Assembly: GCA_034769895.1 (NCBI GenBank)
Contig: CM068369.1
Span: 145,101,574 to 145,165,573, forward strand
Reading direction: 5' to 3'
DNA from: Magicicada septendecula
Lineage: Eukaryota; Arthropoda; Insecta; Hemiptera; Cicadidae
DNA length: 64,000 bases
The translations under genes were made by a program, and so were the position numbers. This document shows positions 22,941 to 34,684 of the stretch, piece by piece. The notes beneath the pieces are model-generated. The model did not search any database, had not been told where the DNA came from, and worked only from the letters and a program-made list of their open reading frames with translations. Numbering within the stretch: the first letter of the stretch is position 1; the number at the start of each line of letters is the position of its first letter.

Positions 22941-25734
22941 TGTGTAATATTGTCTATAATTATTTCTACTAACATGAAAAACGACCAGACTGTGACTAAG
23001 ACACAAACCCCATATATATTATTAAAGTGAATAACAGTGGAAAAACCATAAGACACTATAAGAGAGAGAAATAATGTCAGAATCAACCAAAATGAAGTCA
23101 TTAATTATTAAGTTTTATAACTCTGAATAGAGTATTAAGAACTATTTTTTGTGAATGAATGGACATGATCCAGTATAATATTATGTAATGTAAATAAAAT
23201 AAATGTATTAAATGATTTAAATACATTATTAGAAAGAGTTTAAATTAAAATAAAAATTATATATTTGTTATGACAAAAAATATTAATGTGTTGGATTTGA
23301 GACCATACACCCAGATTTCATGAAAAAATTAATTATTATCAGATTGAAATAGAAACTATGTCTAATTGTCAAGCAGACAAAAGTGAACAATTTATCTTAA
23401 ATAAAGAAAGCTGTCAAATGAATAAAAAGCAGTCAAAATAGCCGAAAACAGTACTAACTAAAAACATATGGTAGGCACATAATATTGTATAATTTATGGA
23501 TTTAATGTTGCCAAAATGCAACCAAATTGCACTAGAAAGCTGAAATATGATATAAAGCGACTATACTAATATATTTGACTAACTATAACATTGTAATAGT
23601 CAAGTTAGCAAAATATTTACCTATACCATATATGGCTGGAGCCAATCAACCAGTACAAAAATAATCATATCTGGCTAAATATTTACAAAATGCTAACAAA
23701 AATAAAATAGAATGGTACAATACTTCAGTATACCTTAAAGAACGAACAAACTCAGTTGAAAATAAAGTCAATTATAAAAGAATTTAACTTATGAGAGTGA
23801 GATTTGTCACACCATAAAAAAGGACATCTCAAGACCAATCAATGATGCTATGTCATCCTGTAATGATAATAATGTATGTAAAGAGTAACCAGGTATCACA
23901 AAAGATAGACAATATAATAAACTCTGAGTGTACACTAGTGAAATACTACATATGTTAAAGAAAGAGACTAATTATTGTGTTATAACATTAACAAAAAATC
24001 TAGGCCATGACAGAGGCCATATAAAATAGTAATTATATATGTATTACCTATGTAAAATTTGTTTGTTTTGTTATAGGAAGGTAGTAATGTTGGATGTTCA
24101 GATTGTGGAAGAGACATAATACTTTCACAACAATTTTTTGTTATAAAAATTGAATTTTCATGACAACAACCCAAGGTGGGAGTTGTATATTGTGTTACTT
24201 ATTAGACTTAATTTAATTAAAAACCAATCATAATTAGTATCACTAGATTCAGTTGAAAACAGAGAATCTAAATGTAATAATGGCATACAAATTGTAAGTA
24301 CTAATGTAAAACTGTTTGATAAATACCAGTGTAATTTTTGAAATATCCTTAGTATGAAGAATAAGAAATTCGTTCTAAAAGCTTCTACGGAAGTGAAAAT
24401 TGTTCCATGACATTCCATTTCGTTTATTCTCGAACAATCTAGAAAGAATTTTTACACAAATATACCGGAAGTCGATGAAAACAGTCAGCCTGAATTAGTA
24501 TAAAAGAGAGACCAAATTCGACCCAAAAACACTTGAAACTTGAACTCCAGAACTGATGCATCACCCACGACACTGATCGACGCAGCTAAGGCGAAACCGA
24601 GAGGCGAGAAATCGACACAAGTCCCGAAGAAAGGCTTTTCCCGTACATTGACAAACAGACTGACATAACCTCTACAAGAATCTACGCCAAAGTGTTGCTG
24701 AAATAGAGCAGCGACACGGCAAATTTTAATAGAAATCACGCAGCCAGAACGTCAACGGCCCAGGAGGGACCAAAACTTTAAATAGAGAACGAATTCTGCT
24801 GTGTTCTCATAGACTGACTAACTTGACAATAATCCCCTTAACGTAAACAAACAATACACAAAGCCTTTCTCGACACTGCATGGGAATCAGCGCTACGGCG
24901 GCCAATTTCTGAATCAACGCGAAACAGATGTTTCGTAGTGGCGGCGTTTGAACGATAATCTACTGCCAAACGTTTTTACAAAAAGTGCGGAAATAGTAAA
25001 TGATCGCAATTTTGACTTAAAATAGATTCAGTGCACACGTGAAGAGGCGAGATTGAAAAACTACCCGAGAGGAGTGTCCAGTGCGAGATTAATTAACCAT
25101 TGGAACGTGAGTTACCGAAATTAAAGTCAATTTTTTTACCTGGTTACATTTATCCCACAGTTGTACTACACATGCCACACACCTTCAAATCACTTAGTTT
25201 TTCTTGTAAGGCATCTTATTCATATGTCTTGGTAGTTCAAAGGAGTCACGTCCTGAGAGTAAAGATTTTTTCACGTATTAAACTTATGCTTTTCAACTGA
25301 GTAAAAAATTAAAAAAAAACACTAGCCGATACTTGATTGGATATAAATAAAATTGTCAATAATAATAATAATAACTTGTGAATTTTTTTATTAACTCTGC
25401 AATTGTATAATTTTTTATGAATATTAGTCCTTCAGACGATTTGTTTGTTTTTGAAGAATCATTAAACTTACCTGATTTTTCCAAGCTAAACTGACTTGTT
25501 TATACTTTTTCATAGAAGTAAGATTTAAAAATTTTAATTACTTTAATAATCACATTTATTTCTTGGAACAAACGATTCCAAGTGGCGCCCACAAAAAACA
25601 TAGTATTAAGTTGTGTTACAGGACTACATCACCGCAGAGGATCCAGTCAACAGTAAGTAACAAAAGTGCGCGGAGGTAACGCCCGACATTTTACAACACA
25701 ATTACAACACACTACACTATTTCTTTTCGTTATA
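22941..25734 (+). repeat. 5' LTR of Gy-B, main part
   Basis: Continues the LTR after insertion X and ends at CGTTATA. It matches 32402-34680 except for an extra segment at about 23987-24511 that is missing from the 3' LTR. The R/U5 part contains AATAAA-type signals near 25345 and an (AAT)n stretch at 25357-25373. Total LTR length is about 2.9 kb. Confidence 0.9.
24499..24506 (+). promoter_or_regulatory. TATA box in the Gy-B 5' LTR
   Basis: TATAAAAG lies in a GC-richer neighbourhood that leads into the leader region, and is the best core-promoter candidate in this LTR. It falls within the segment deleted from the 3' LTR. Confidence 0.55.
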
Positions 25735-25871
25735 AATTGACGACTCCAACGTGAGGCTGTTAAAGAAGGAACACGATCACCCACACTTTATTCTTTTCGT
25801 TATAAATTGGCAGCCCAACTAGTGAGGCTTGAAAAAGACGGAACAAGCCCGGCAACTACCAACAGATCAAA
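25735..25871 (+). promoter_or_regulatory. Gy-B leader with duplicated primer-binding region
   Basis: Just after the LTR the leader reads AATTGACGACTCCAACGTGAGGC. About 70 bases on, a diverged copy of the LTR end plus leader occurs: TTCTTTTCGTTATAAATT at 25791-25808 followed by TGGCAGCCCAACTAGTGAGG from 25808. The second has the TGG start expected of a tRNA primer-binding site; the first does not. gag starts at 25872 in the context CAAAATG. Confidence 0.5.
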
Positions 25872-27812
25872 ATGCCGCAACCTAAGGGAAAAAAGGTGAA
25901 GAAGAATGTGGAACCCGAGTTAAGTGTGGAAGACGGTGAGGCAGTACAAATGGAGGAAACGGAATTAGAACCGCCCACACTAGAAATGGAAAGACCGGTA
26001 CAAACGGCAGACGAATTAGAGGAGCAAACGGGAGAAGAACCCATACAAATGGTAGAACAGACAGAGAAACCCGAACCAGAAAAAATTACAGAGAGCGTTG
26101 ACGCAAATGTTTTAAGGATGATGTTCCAAACGCTAAACGAAAATATGAACAAAAATAAGCAAAGTAATGAGCAAATGTTCCAAAGGATGGAAGAAAATAT
26201 GAACAAAAGTATAGAATCCCTGAAGGAGAATAATAATAAAAATAGACAGGAAAACAAGGCGGAAATAAAAGGAAGTATAGAATCATTGAAGGAGGATATG
26301 AACAAAAATACAGAATCCCTGAAGGAGGAGAATAAAAAATGTATAGAGTCCCTGAAAAAAGAAATTAGCATAAAGTACGAAACAGTAAACAAAAAGATCG
26401 ATGATAATAAAATCGATAGTGACAGGAAGGTCGAAAACATGGAGAAACAGTTGGAAAGATTACAGGAGGGAAACAATACACGTTTCGAAAATATAGAGGA
26501 ACAAACAGTAGAGACCAAACAAGATGTTAGAAATCTCGAAAACATGGTAAGGCAGAACCAAGATGCCATCATGCAGGAGGTGGGAGAAGTCCAGAAAGAC
26601 GTTAGCGAGAGAATGCAGAAAACATATGACATCGCTAACAGGCTGGACGAACAAATAAAAACTAACAAAAATAGTATACTGGAAATAGACCACAGAGAGA
26701 AAAACCCGCAGGAAAGATTAGGAGCGCTGAGAGACACACCTATAGTAAATACTCATTCGTGTCATGGTGAAAACAGGGAAGTAATCAACTTCCAAAACTA
26801 TCAGCGAAACCCAATGGAATTTTTAGAAAGAATGGAGGAGTTTATTGGGAGAAATAGAGAAACAAGGTGGGACAGGATAAGGGAGATGCTTGACGAGACG
26901 TTTAAAAACACTAGGGATAACTGGTGGATAGCGGTACGACCCGAAATCACGAATTTAGCAGAGTTTAAACGCCAATTTAAGGAGAAGTATTGGTCGGAGA
27001 CTGCACAAAACAGGGTAAGAATGGACATTTTCTATGGCAAATACGACGCGTCCAATGGACAATCCCCGACGTCTTATTTCCTGGGAAAGGTATGTTTAGC
27101 ACGGAAGTTGATACCGCCGATCCCAGAAGAATGTTTGGTAAGGCAGTTAGCTGGACATTACAGTTATGGTATCAAAGATGCCCAATTATACCAACAGCTC
27201 AGTAAAATAGCCGATCTGGTCAAATTATTAGAGAATTGTGAATCCACTGGGAGGTTCCAGGATTACCAGCCCCCCAATCGTAAGGTAGAATACAATAACA
27301 ACAATAACGGACCAAACCGGAATGGAGGTGGAAACGGTAACAACCTGAACTCAAATAGTCAGAATAATAATACCCCACCAAATGGCCGAAGTGATAACAC
27401 TCAGGGTCCAAATAACCGCAACTATCCAGGACCAAACAGAGGTAATTACACCGGGAATAATTACGGTAGAAACTTCCACCAGGGAAACAGTTATCGCGGA
27501 AATAACTATAGGGGAAATAATTATGGTCAACGTAATGGTTATCGTAATGGGGGAAACCAAGGAGGAGGCGATAGGAGAAATCACGAATATAGGCCCCAGG
27601 TAAATTATACAATGGCCAATAACCGACGGCCATATCCACCCAATGTACCCACTTACATGTTTTACCCACAACAGGCGCCAGGTAGCCAGGGTAACACGAC
27701 GAATAGCCAACCTATTAACGGTAATCCCGAAGTCAGGCAGGAAACACAGACGGGTCAGCAACCCAATGTTCCGGGAGACCGGGCAAATGAGACCGTGGTT
27801 CATTTAAACTAA
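25872..27812 (+). CDS. gag: Gy-B Gag polyprotein, 646 aa
   Basis: Intact frame; structural protein that would assemble the virus-like particle and package element RNA. Residues about 65-295 form a long coiled coil with repeated ESLKE heptads. A capsid-like segment spans about 310-470 and includes PMEFLERMEEFIGRN, DNWWIAVRPEI and KEKYWSETAQNR, and the same block recurs in Gy-A and partly in Gy-C. Residues about 475-580 are Asn/Gly/Arg/Tyr-rich (many RGNNY units) in place of the usual CCHC zinc knuckle and probably bind RNA. The last codons hold the -1 slippery site (27803-27809), directly before the UAA at 27810-27812. Confidence 0.9.
   Translation: MPQPKGKKVKKNVEPELSVEDGEAVQMEETELEPPTLEMERPVQTADELEEQTGEEPIQMVEQTEKPEPEKITESVDANVLRMMFQTLNENMNKNKQSNEQMFQRMEENMNKSIESLKENNNKNRQENKAEIKGSIESLKEDMNKNTESLKEENKKCIESLKKEISIKYETVNKKIDDNKIDSDRKVENMEKQLERLQEGNNTRFENIEEQTVETKQDVRNLENMVRQNQDAIMQEVGEVQKDVSERMQKTYDIANRLDEQIKTNKNSILEIDHREKNPQERLGALRDTPIVNTHSCHGENREVINFQNYQRNPMEFLERMEEFIGRNRETRWDRIREMLDETFKNTRDNWWIAVRPEITNLAEFKRQFKEKYWSETAQNRVRMDIFYGKYDASNGQSPTSYFLGKVCLARKLIPPIPEECLVRQLAGHYSYGIKDAQLYQQLSKIADLVKLLENCESTGRFQDYQPPNRKVEYNNNNNGPNRNGGGNGNNLNSNSQNNNTPPNGRSDNTQGPNNRNYPGPNRGNYTGNNYGRNFHQGNSYRGNNYRGNNYGQRNGYRNGGNQGGGDRRNHEYRPQVNYTMANNRRPYPPNVPTYMFYPQQAPGSQGNTTNSQPINGNPEVRQETQTGQQPNVPGDRANETVVHLN
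27803..27809 (+). promoter_or_regulatory. -1 ribosomal frameshift site T_TTA_AAC (Gy-B gag-pol)
   Basis: The heptamer TTTAAAC is phased exactly as X_XXY_YYZ in the gag frame and is followed at once by the gag stop UAA. The pol frame is -1 relative to gag, opens at 27791, and has no ATG until well inside the protein. This is one of the most efficient slippery sequences known. A downstream stem or pseudoknot was not evaluated. Confidence 0.85.
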
Positions 27813-30800
27813 ACGCGGCAGTGGAAAAGGAAAACCGCCCTTCACTGAACCAATATTATGGGGTGACAAATTACGAACATAGACAGGACAAAGACGGGAC
27901 TATATTAAGAATAAATAATTATATTAAGGATATTAGAGAGGAGTTATTAGAAGAGGGTGACAATATCATTAAAAATAGTAACCAAGGGAATAATAGTATC
28001 GTTCAGATCAAAGCAAATATCAATGGCATAGAAGCGATATTACTCATTGACACGGGGTCAAACGTATCACTTATCGATAGTGTTGAGTTAGAGAGGATCA
28101 AACAAAATAGTAATTTACCAATACCCACTCTGCCTATAAATAACATTATTTTAGTCGGAGCAACGGGGAGGCAAAATAAATCAATAAAGAAACAGGTGTC
28201 ATTAGAGATGACTAGTAATGGGGTAACAATACCAATAGGGTTATTAGTGGCGAATAATTTACCCATGAGTATCCTAATAGGCTGCGATATACTTAGGCCA
28301 TACAATGCTGTAATAGATTTGGAAGGTAAGGTGATAACTTTAAAAACTAACAAGGGAATTTGGACCAATAATTTAATCGATGTCCAAGGAAATGGTACAG
28401 ACAATACACCTTATCAAGCGATAGTGAACCATTATTATTGTGCCGATCGTCCAATCAATATGGCATTATATCAGGAGGAAAACCCAGAGTTGTGGTTAGA
28501 AAAGTTAGAAGAAATACGGGATTTCCAAAGGACGAAAGCAAAGGGCCTGATCAGCGAAACACAGGCGGAACAATTAATCAAGGTATACAACAATTATAAA
28601 CACATATTCTCGAACGCTCCAGGTAAAGCCACGGATTATCAATGCACCATAAAATTCAAAACTCCGGTGGAATTTAAAAGGAAATCGTACCCGATCGCAT
28701 ACTCGCTAAAGAATGAAGTCAGGGAAGAATTAAACAGGATGATAGAGGACGACATAATTGAGTATAGTCATTCGCCCTTTACCAGCCCAATCATAGCGGT
28801 GCCAAAAAAGAACGGAAAGGTACGTATATGTCTCGATGCTAGGGAGATCAACAAAATGATTGTTAACGACCGCACATCACCTGGGGAGATAGAGGAGATA
28901 TTGAAAAAGTTTCACGGAACCAAATATATAAGCTCATGGGATACGGTATGCGGTTACTGGCAGGTAGAACTCCACCCTGATAGTAGGAAATATATGGCAT
29001 TCATATTCGAGGGCAGAAACTATCAGTTTAAGCGGTTACCTTTTGGCTTAATAAATTCTGTGGCGGTGTTTGTAAAGATAATGGACAGAATATTGGGGCA
29101 GGAAGTACTGAAGTTTACGACAGTATACGTCGACGACCTACTGGTAACTTCAGCGAATTGGGACGACCATTGTAATAGGGTTGAACAGGTGTTAGAGAAA
29201 TTATCAGAGAATAATATCACCCTCAAATTAGACAAGTCCCAATTCATTGCAAATGAGGTGAAATTTTTAGGCTTTTATTTAACAGAACAAGGGATTACTC
29301 CATCCAAAGAGAAGGTAGAGGCCATACAGAAGTTCCCCACCCCAAAGAACAGGAAACAGCTGCAGTCATTTTTAGGAATCTGTAACTATTACAGAAAGTT
29401 TCGGTCCAATTACTCAGAACTAACTGCCAGGTTCCAAAAGCAGTTATCAGCTAAAGACAAATGGACTTGGGGACCAGAGCAAGATGGAGTGCTCAATATC
29501 ATAAAGGAAAAGTTTTTAGAAACAGTAATGTTGCATCATCCCGACTTTACAAAACCATTTTTTCTAAACTGCGATGCCAGTAACGTGAGTTTAGGTGCAG
29601 CCCTATATCAGGAAGATCAGGACGGTAACCATTTAGTAATTAGCTTTGCTAGCCGCGTGCTGAACAGTTGCGAACGAAACTACAATACTACCAAAAAAGA
29701 ATTGTTGAGTGTAGTTTTCGCATGCGGTAAATTTAGGACATATATATTAGGGTACCCCATAACAGTTAGAAGCGACCACAAATCTATATCGTTTTTAAAG
29801 CATTGTAAGCTGAACCACGGAAGGCTGATGAGATGGGTTTTGGCCTTGCAAGAGTATAATATCACATGGGAATATATACCCGGCAAACAGAACGTAGCAG
29901 CCGACGTCTTATCTCGCGTCAATATACCAGACCAAACCTTTGACGGCGAAAAGGATCAATTAGCTAAGGTTTACCACATTATTAAGAGCAGGGAAGATTT
30001 AAAAAATATTTTAAGCGATATAAAGTCACAACAAGAGGCCGATCCAAGATTAGGAGATATTAGAAAAAGGGTACAGGAAGGCGATGAGGTAATAAATAGA
30101 TTTTATTGTATACACAACGACACTTTGTTTATAAGGAATGCCCCGCACCAAGAGAATTGGAAATTAGTAATTCCACCAGCGATAGAGAGACCGCTAATAA
30201 TCGACTATCACAATAGGTACGGACATATGGGTGCCCTTAAAGTAAGGAAGGCATTGGAAGAGCAAACATACATCAAAGGGATGAATAAGAAGGTGCAACT
30301 GGTGATACGGTCGTGCGATATTTGTCAAAAAGTAAAGTGTGATAACGAGAGGAAAGAAGGGGTCATGATACCCATAACATCCACCGAGAAATTGGAAAAG
30401 GTATTTCTCGATATCTGCGGACCATTTCCACGCAGCGGTGGGAGACACCGATATAAATTTATCGTAATCATCTTCGACCACTTTAGCAAATATACAAAGC
30501 TATACCCAATAACTAGGGCAATGACCAGGAAAATAATAGACATAATTATAGAGCGATATATAATGGAGGTAGGCCGACCGTATTCTATAATTACGGACCA
30601 CGGTACCCAGTTTAGGGGAAAACTTTGGAAGGAAAACCTGGGAGAACACGGAATAAAAACGTACAAGACGTCAGTATATCACCCGAATAGTAACCCAGCC
30701 GAGAGAGTGTTAAGGGAGGTAGGACGGTTACTGAGAACATACTGCCATAACGAGCAGAAAAGATGGCATGAATATGTAGCATCAACCGAGGATTTTCTCA

Positions 30801-31210
30801 ATTTCTCGTATCACAATACCATCGAGGTGTCGCCATACACAGTTATGTTCGAAAGACCCCCACCACGAGAGATAAAAGAAATTATTAATTTTCCCGACGA
30901 ACCCGCATACCAATTTGAAAGGGCAAAATTTTATAACAAGGTGTTAGAAAAAACGGAACAGCAGCGGAAAAAATATGTCAAATCACAGCCCAAGGCAATT
31001 AAATATGAGGTAGGAGAAAAGGTGTTAGTTAAAAATAGAGAATTGCCCAGTGCTATACAAGGCATAACAAGGAAATTGCTACTCTTATATACAGGACCTT
31101 TCACGATAACCAGAGACAATAAAAACAATACCTACGAGGTAACTGACACGATTAGTAACAAAGTAAAAGGTACGTATAACCAAACATCATTGAAAAAGTA
31201 CCATGATTAA
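27803..31210 (+). CDS. pol: Gy-B Pol polyprotein (PR-RT-RH-IN), about 1130 aa
   Basis: Made as a Gag-Pol fusion by -1 frameshifting; counted from the GTG at 27821 it is 1129 residues. Domains: aspartic protease with IDTGSNVSLI (Asp at residue 77); reverse transcriptase with the YVDD catalytic box at 436-439 and upstream RICLDAREIN; RNase H from FLNCDASNVSLG; integrase with a HHCC zinc-binding motif (HNRYGHMG ... SCDICQKVKC) and catalytic triad Asp864 (DICGPFPRSGG), Asp926 (TDHGTQFRG) and Glu961 (NPAERV); and a C-terminal LYTGPFTI segment of the GPY/F type. It ends YNQTSLKKYHD. No stop or frameshift is seen, so this copy could be functional. Order PR-RT-RH-IN and sequence style place it in Ty3/Gypsy. 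Confidence 0.93.
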   Translation, partial: FKLNAAVEKENRPSLNQYYGVTNYEHRQDKDGTILRINNYIKDIREELLEEGDNIIKNSNQGNNSIVQIKANINGIEAILLIDTGSNVSLIDSVELERIKQNSNLPIPTLPINNIILVGATGRQNKSIKKQVSLEMTSNGVTIPIGLLVANNLPMSILIGCDILRPYNAVIDLEGKVITLKTNKGIWTNNLIDVQGNGTDNTPYQAIVNHYYCADRPINMALYQEENPELWLEKLEEIRDFQRTKAKGLISETQAEQLIKVYNNYKHIFSNAPGKATDYQCTIKFKTPVEFKRKSYPIAYSLKNEVREELNRMIEDDIIEYSHSPFTSPIIAVPKKNGKVRICLDAREINKMIVNDRTSPGEIEEILKKFHGTKYISSWDTVCGYWQVELHPDSRKYMAFIFEGRNYQFKRLPFGLINSVAVFVKIMDRILGQEVLKFTTVYVDDLLVTSANWDDHCNRVEQVLEKLSENNITLKLDKSQFIANEVKFLGFYLTEQGITPSKEKVEAIQKFPTPKNRKQLQSFLGICNYYRKFRSNYSELTARFQKQLSAKDKWTWGPEQDGVLNIIKEKFLETVMLHHPDFTKPFFLNCDASNVSLGAALYQEDQDGNHLVISFASRVLNSCERNYNTTKKELLSVVFACGKFRTYILGYPITVRSDHKSISFLKHCKLNHGRLMRWVLALQEYNITWEYIPGKQNVAADVLSRVNIPDQTFDGEKDQLAKVYHIIKSREDLKNILSDIKSQQEADPRLGDIRKRVQEGDEVINRFYCIHNDTLFIRNAPHQENWKLVIPPAIERPLIIDYHNRYGHMGALKVRKALEEQTYIKGMNKKVQLVIRSCDICQKVKCDNERKEGVMIPITSTEKLEKVFLDICGPFPRSGGRHRYKFIVIIFDHFSKYTKLYPITRAMTRKIIDIIIERYIMEVGRPYSIITDHGTQFRGKLWKENLGEHGIKTYKTSVYHPNSNPAERVLREVGRLLRTYCHNEQKRWHEYVASTEDFLNFSYHNTIEVSPYTVMFERPPPREIKEIINFPDEPAYQFERAKFYNKVLEKTEQQRKKYVKSQPKAIKYEVGEKVLVKNRELPSAIQGITRKLLLLYTGPFTITRDNKNNTYEVTDTISNKVKGTYNQTSLKKYHD

Positions 31211-32298
31211 AAATCACAAGTCAAATATTCAATCAGTGACCAAGTACCATGACCAAAAACCCAAAGTCAAATACAGCATCTATGAGAAGGTACCTTGACT
31301 AAAGATGTTAACGTGAATTTTTCAACTTAGCCATAATTAGAAAGGAGAGAGATTATTATTAATAAATATTACGAGAAGGACACTTTACACCAAAGGCATA
31401 AAGATATATATAAAATATAGATTTATTTCCAATAGCCATGTCAACGTATATTTACCAGCTTACCCGTACTTAGAGAAGGAGAGAGATTATTATTAATAAA
31501 TATTACGAGATGGACACATTCCACTATAGGCAAGATTTATTTCCAATAGCCAAGTCAACGTATATTTACCAGCTTACCCGTACTTAGAGAAGGAGAGAGA
31601 TTATTATTAATAACTATTACGAGATGGACACTTAGTAAAGGAGAAAAGAAGGAGAAATACTGTCATATATTTGATACTAAATGGAAATGATAAATGAAAA
31701 AAAAAAAAAAAGGGAAAACAGTGTGTTACATAAGGAGATAATGATGAATACGAATATAGCTATTAACATTGAATGATTTTAAACGATAATTTTACCTGCG
31801 GAGAACGATATATTAATATAATTGTGAATTAATCAGAAGAGTTTAAGAAAGGGAATTTATGTGTAGGAGCCTATGATCTTTGAATATTATATTTATTATT
31901 ATTATTATTATTTGTTGCAAAGGTGCAATTATTATTTTCTGGACAGGGATGTGTTGCCTCTGATTTCAGTAGTTATAGATAGGAAGGGCAGAGAATGTAT
32001 GCCATAGCGAGCCACTCTGACTCCCAACCCTCTATGAAAGTTAGGGAATTGATAGGGAATTATATCAAAGATTAATTAAATAACGACAAGGTAAAAAGGA
32101 AAGGAATAGGTGATACGACAAAGAACGAACTAGGAATATTGAGTTGGATTAATATATTGAAGGAGTAGTACAGGAATTTAATTATAAGATAAAAGAATGA
32201 AATATAAAGAAGCTAAAAAAGGTTATTATAGAGATGATAATTTCATCAAAACCAAAGATATGTTTTTCAAAAATTATCAACTTTAACGGAGAGGCATA
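31211..32298 (+). repeat. Gy-B 3' UTR with tandem repeats
   Basis: No gene. Three copies of a purine-rich unit (AAGGAGAGAGATTATTATTA) start near 31342, 31477 and 31590. The units include TTTCCAATAGCCA, GTCAACGTATATTTACCAG and CTTACCCGTACT (31459-31470 and 31573-31584). Similar motifs recur in the Gy-A 3' UTR. Downstream are a poly-A tract (31699-31711) and the segment GAGCCACTCTGA (about 32009), also shared with Gy-A. It ends in the likely polypurine tract ACGGAGAGGCATA, directly before the 3' LTR. Confidence 0.75.
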
Positions 32299-34680
32299 TG
32301 TAACGTCACAGAACGTTCCATAAAGGAAACCATTTACATAGTCAGTTATCATAAGAGGAAAGTGAGGTGAACAGTATCGAACCCAAGTAGTCCTAAAAAA
32401 TTGTGTAATATTGTCTATAATTATTTCTACTAACATGAAAAACGACCAGACTGTGACTAAGACACAAACCCCATATATATTATTAAAGTGAATAACAGTG
32501 GAAAAACCATAAGACACTATAAGAGAGAGAAATAATGTCAGAATCAACCAAAATGAAGTCATTAATTATTAAGTTTTATAACTCTGAATAGAGTATTAAG
32601 AACTATTTTTTGTGAATGAATGGACATGATCCAGTATAATATTATGTAATGTAAATAAAATAAATGTATTAAATGATTTAAATACATTATTAGAAAGAGT
32701 TTAAATTAAAATAAAAATTATATATTTGTTATGACAAAAAATATTAATGTGTTGGATTTGAGACCATACACCCAGATTTCATGAAAAAATTAATTATTAT
32801 CAGATTGAAATAGAAACTATGTGTAATTGTCAAGCAGACAAAAGTGAACAATTTATCTTAAATAAAGAAAGCTGTCAAATGAATAAAAAGCAGTCAAAAT
32901 AGCCGAAAACAGTACTAACTAAAAACATATGGTAGGCACATAATATTGTATAATTTATGGATTTAATGTTGCCAAAATGCAACCAAATTGCACTAGAAAG
33001 TTGAAATATGATACAAAGCGACTATACTAATATATTTGACTAACTATAACATTGTAATAGCCAAGTTAGCAAAATATTTACCTATACCATATATGGCTGG
33101 AGCCAATCAACCAGTACAAAAATAATCATATCTGGCTAAATATTTACAAAATGCTAACAAAAATAAAATAGAATGGTACAATACTTCAGTATACCTTAAA
33201 GAACGAACAAACTCAGTTGAAAATAAAGTCAATTATAAAAGAATTTAACTTATGAGAGTGAGATTTGTCACACCATAAAAAAGGACATCTCAAGACCAAT
33301 CAATGATGCTATGTCATCCTGTAATGATAATAATGTATGTAAAGAGTAACCAGGTATCACAAAAGATAGACAATATAATAAACTCTGAGTGTACACTAGT
33401 GAAATACTACATATGTTAAAGAAAGAGACTAATTATTGTGTTATAACAGTATTCGACCCAAATTCGACCCAAAAACACTTGAAACTTGAACTCCAGAACT
33501 GATGCATCACCCACGACACTGATCAACGCAGCTAAGGCAAAACCGAGAGGCGAGAAATCGACACAAGACCCGAAGAAAGGCTTTTCCCGTACATTGACAA
33601 ACAGACTGACATAACCTCTACAAGAATCTACGCCAAAGTGTTGCTGAAATAGAGCAGCGACACGGCAAATTTTAATAGAAATCACGCAGCCAGAACGTCA
33701 ACGGCCCAGGAGGGACCAAAACTTTAAATAGAGAACGAATTCTGCTGTGTTCTCATAGACTGACTAACTTGACAATAATCCCCTTAACGTAAACAAACAA
33801 TACACAAAGCCTTTCTCGACACTGCATGGGAATCAGCGCTACGGCGGCCAATTTCTGAATCAACGCGAAACAGATGTTTCGTAGTGGCGGCGTTTGAACG
33901 ATAATCTACTGCCAAACGTTTTTACAAAAAGTGCGGAAATAGTAAATGATCGCAATTTTGACTTAAAATAGATTCAGTGCACACGTGAAGAGGCGAGATT
34001 GAAAAACTACCCGAGAGGAGTGTCCAGTGCGAGATTAATTAACCATTGGAACGTGAGTTACCGAAATTAAAGTCAATTTTTTTACCTGGTTACATTTATC
34101 CCACAGTTGTACTACACATGCCACACACCTTCAAATCACTTAGTTTTTCTTGTAAGGCATCTTATTCATATGTCTTGGTAGTTCAAAGGAGTCACGTCCT
34201 GAGAGTAAAGATTTTTTCACGTATTAAACTTATGCTTTTCAACTGAGTAAAAAATTAAAAAAAAGCACTAGCCGATACTTGATTGGATATAAATAAAATT
34301 GTCAATAATAATAATAATAACTTGTGAATTTTTTTATTAACTCTGCAATTGTATAATTTTTTATGAATATTAGTCCTTCAGACGATTTGTTTGTTTTTGA
34401 AGAATCATTAAACTTACCTGATTTTTCCAAGCTAAACTGACTTGTTTATACTTTTTCATAGAAGTAAGATTTAAAAATTTTAATTACTTTAATAATCACA
34501 TTTATTTCTTGGAACAAACGATTCCAAGTGGCGCCCACAAAAAACATAGTATTAAGTTGTGTTACAGGACTACATCACCGCAGAGGATCCAGTCAACAGT
34601 AAGTAACAAAAGTGCGCGGAGGTAACGCCCGACATTTTACAACACAATTACAACACACTACACTATTTCTTTTCGTTATA
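32299..34680 (+). repeat. 3' LTR of Gy-B, with internal deletion
   Basis: 2382 bp. Same ends as the 5' LTR but lacks about 525 bp (5' LTR positions about 23987-24511), including the TATA box. At the junction (about 33449-33472) ATTCGACCCA is repeated twice in a row. Followed by the TSD GAGT. Confidence 0.9.
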
Positions 34681-34684
34681 GAGT

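Larger units (their letters stand above)
16041..34680 (+). mobile_element. Gy-B: Ty3/Gypsy element with intact gag and pol
   Basis: The LTRs start TGTAACGTCAC and end CTTTTCGTTATA. The flanking 4-bp duplication is GAGT (16037-16040 and 34681-34684); a 5-bp AGAGT reading with the LTR one base shorter is equally possible. The uninterrupted target is visible in the other Gy-A LTR near 59013. Order: 5' LTR, leader, gag, -1 frameshift site, pol, 3' UTR with tandem repeats, purine-rich tract, 3' LTR. Apart from the insertion in the 5' LTR and a 525-bp deletion in the 3' LTR, I counted only about nine differences between the LTRs, so insertion is recent. There is no envelope-like gene. Confidence 0.9.

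Noticed and set aside
24485..24739. Minus-strand frame repeated at 33416-33685
   Set aside because: Same LTR sequence in two copies; changes at the deletion junction alter its C-terminus, and nothing suggests translation.
25856..26737. 293-codon minus-strand frame, Ser/Phe/Leu-rich, membrane-like
   Set aside because: Antisense shadow of the Glu/Lys-rich Gy-B gag coiled coil; the same happens opposite Gy-A gag (37339-38190 and 61665-62516).
31211..32298. Possible envelope gene after Gy-B pol
   Set aside because: No frame longer than about 60 codons on the plus strand; the region is repeats and AT-rich UTR.
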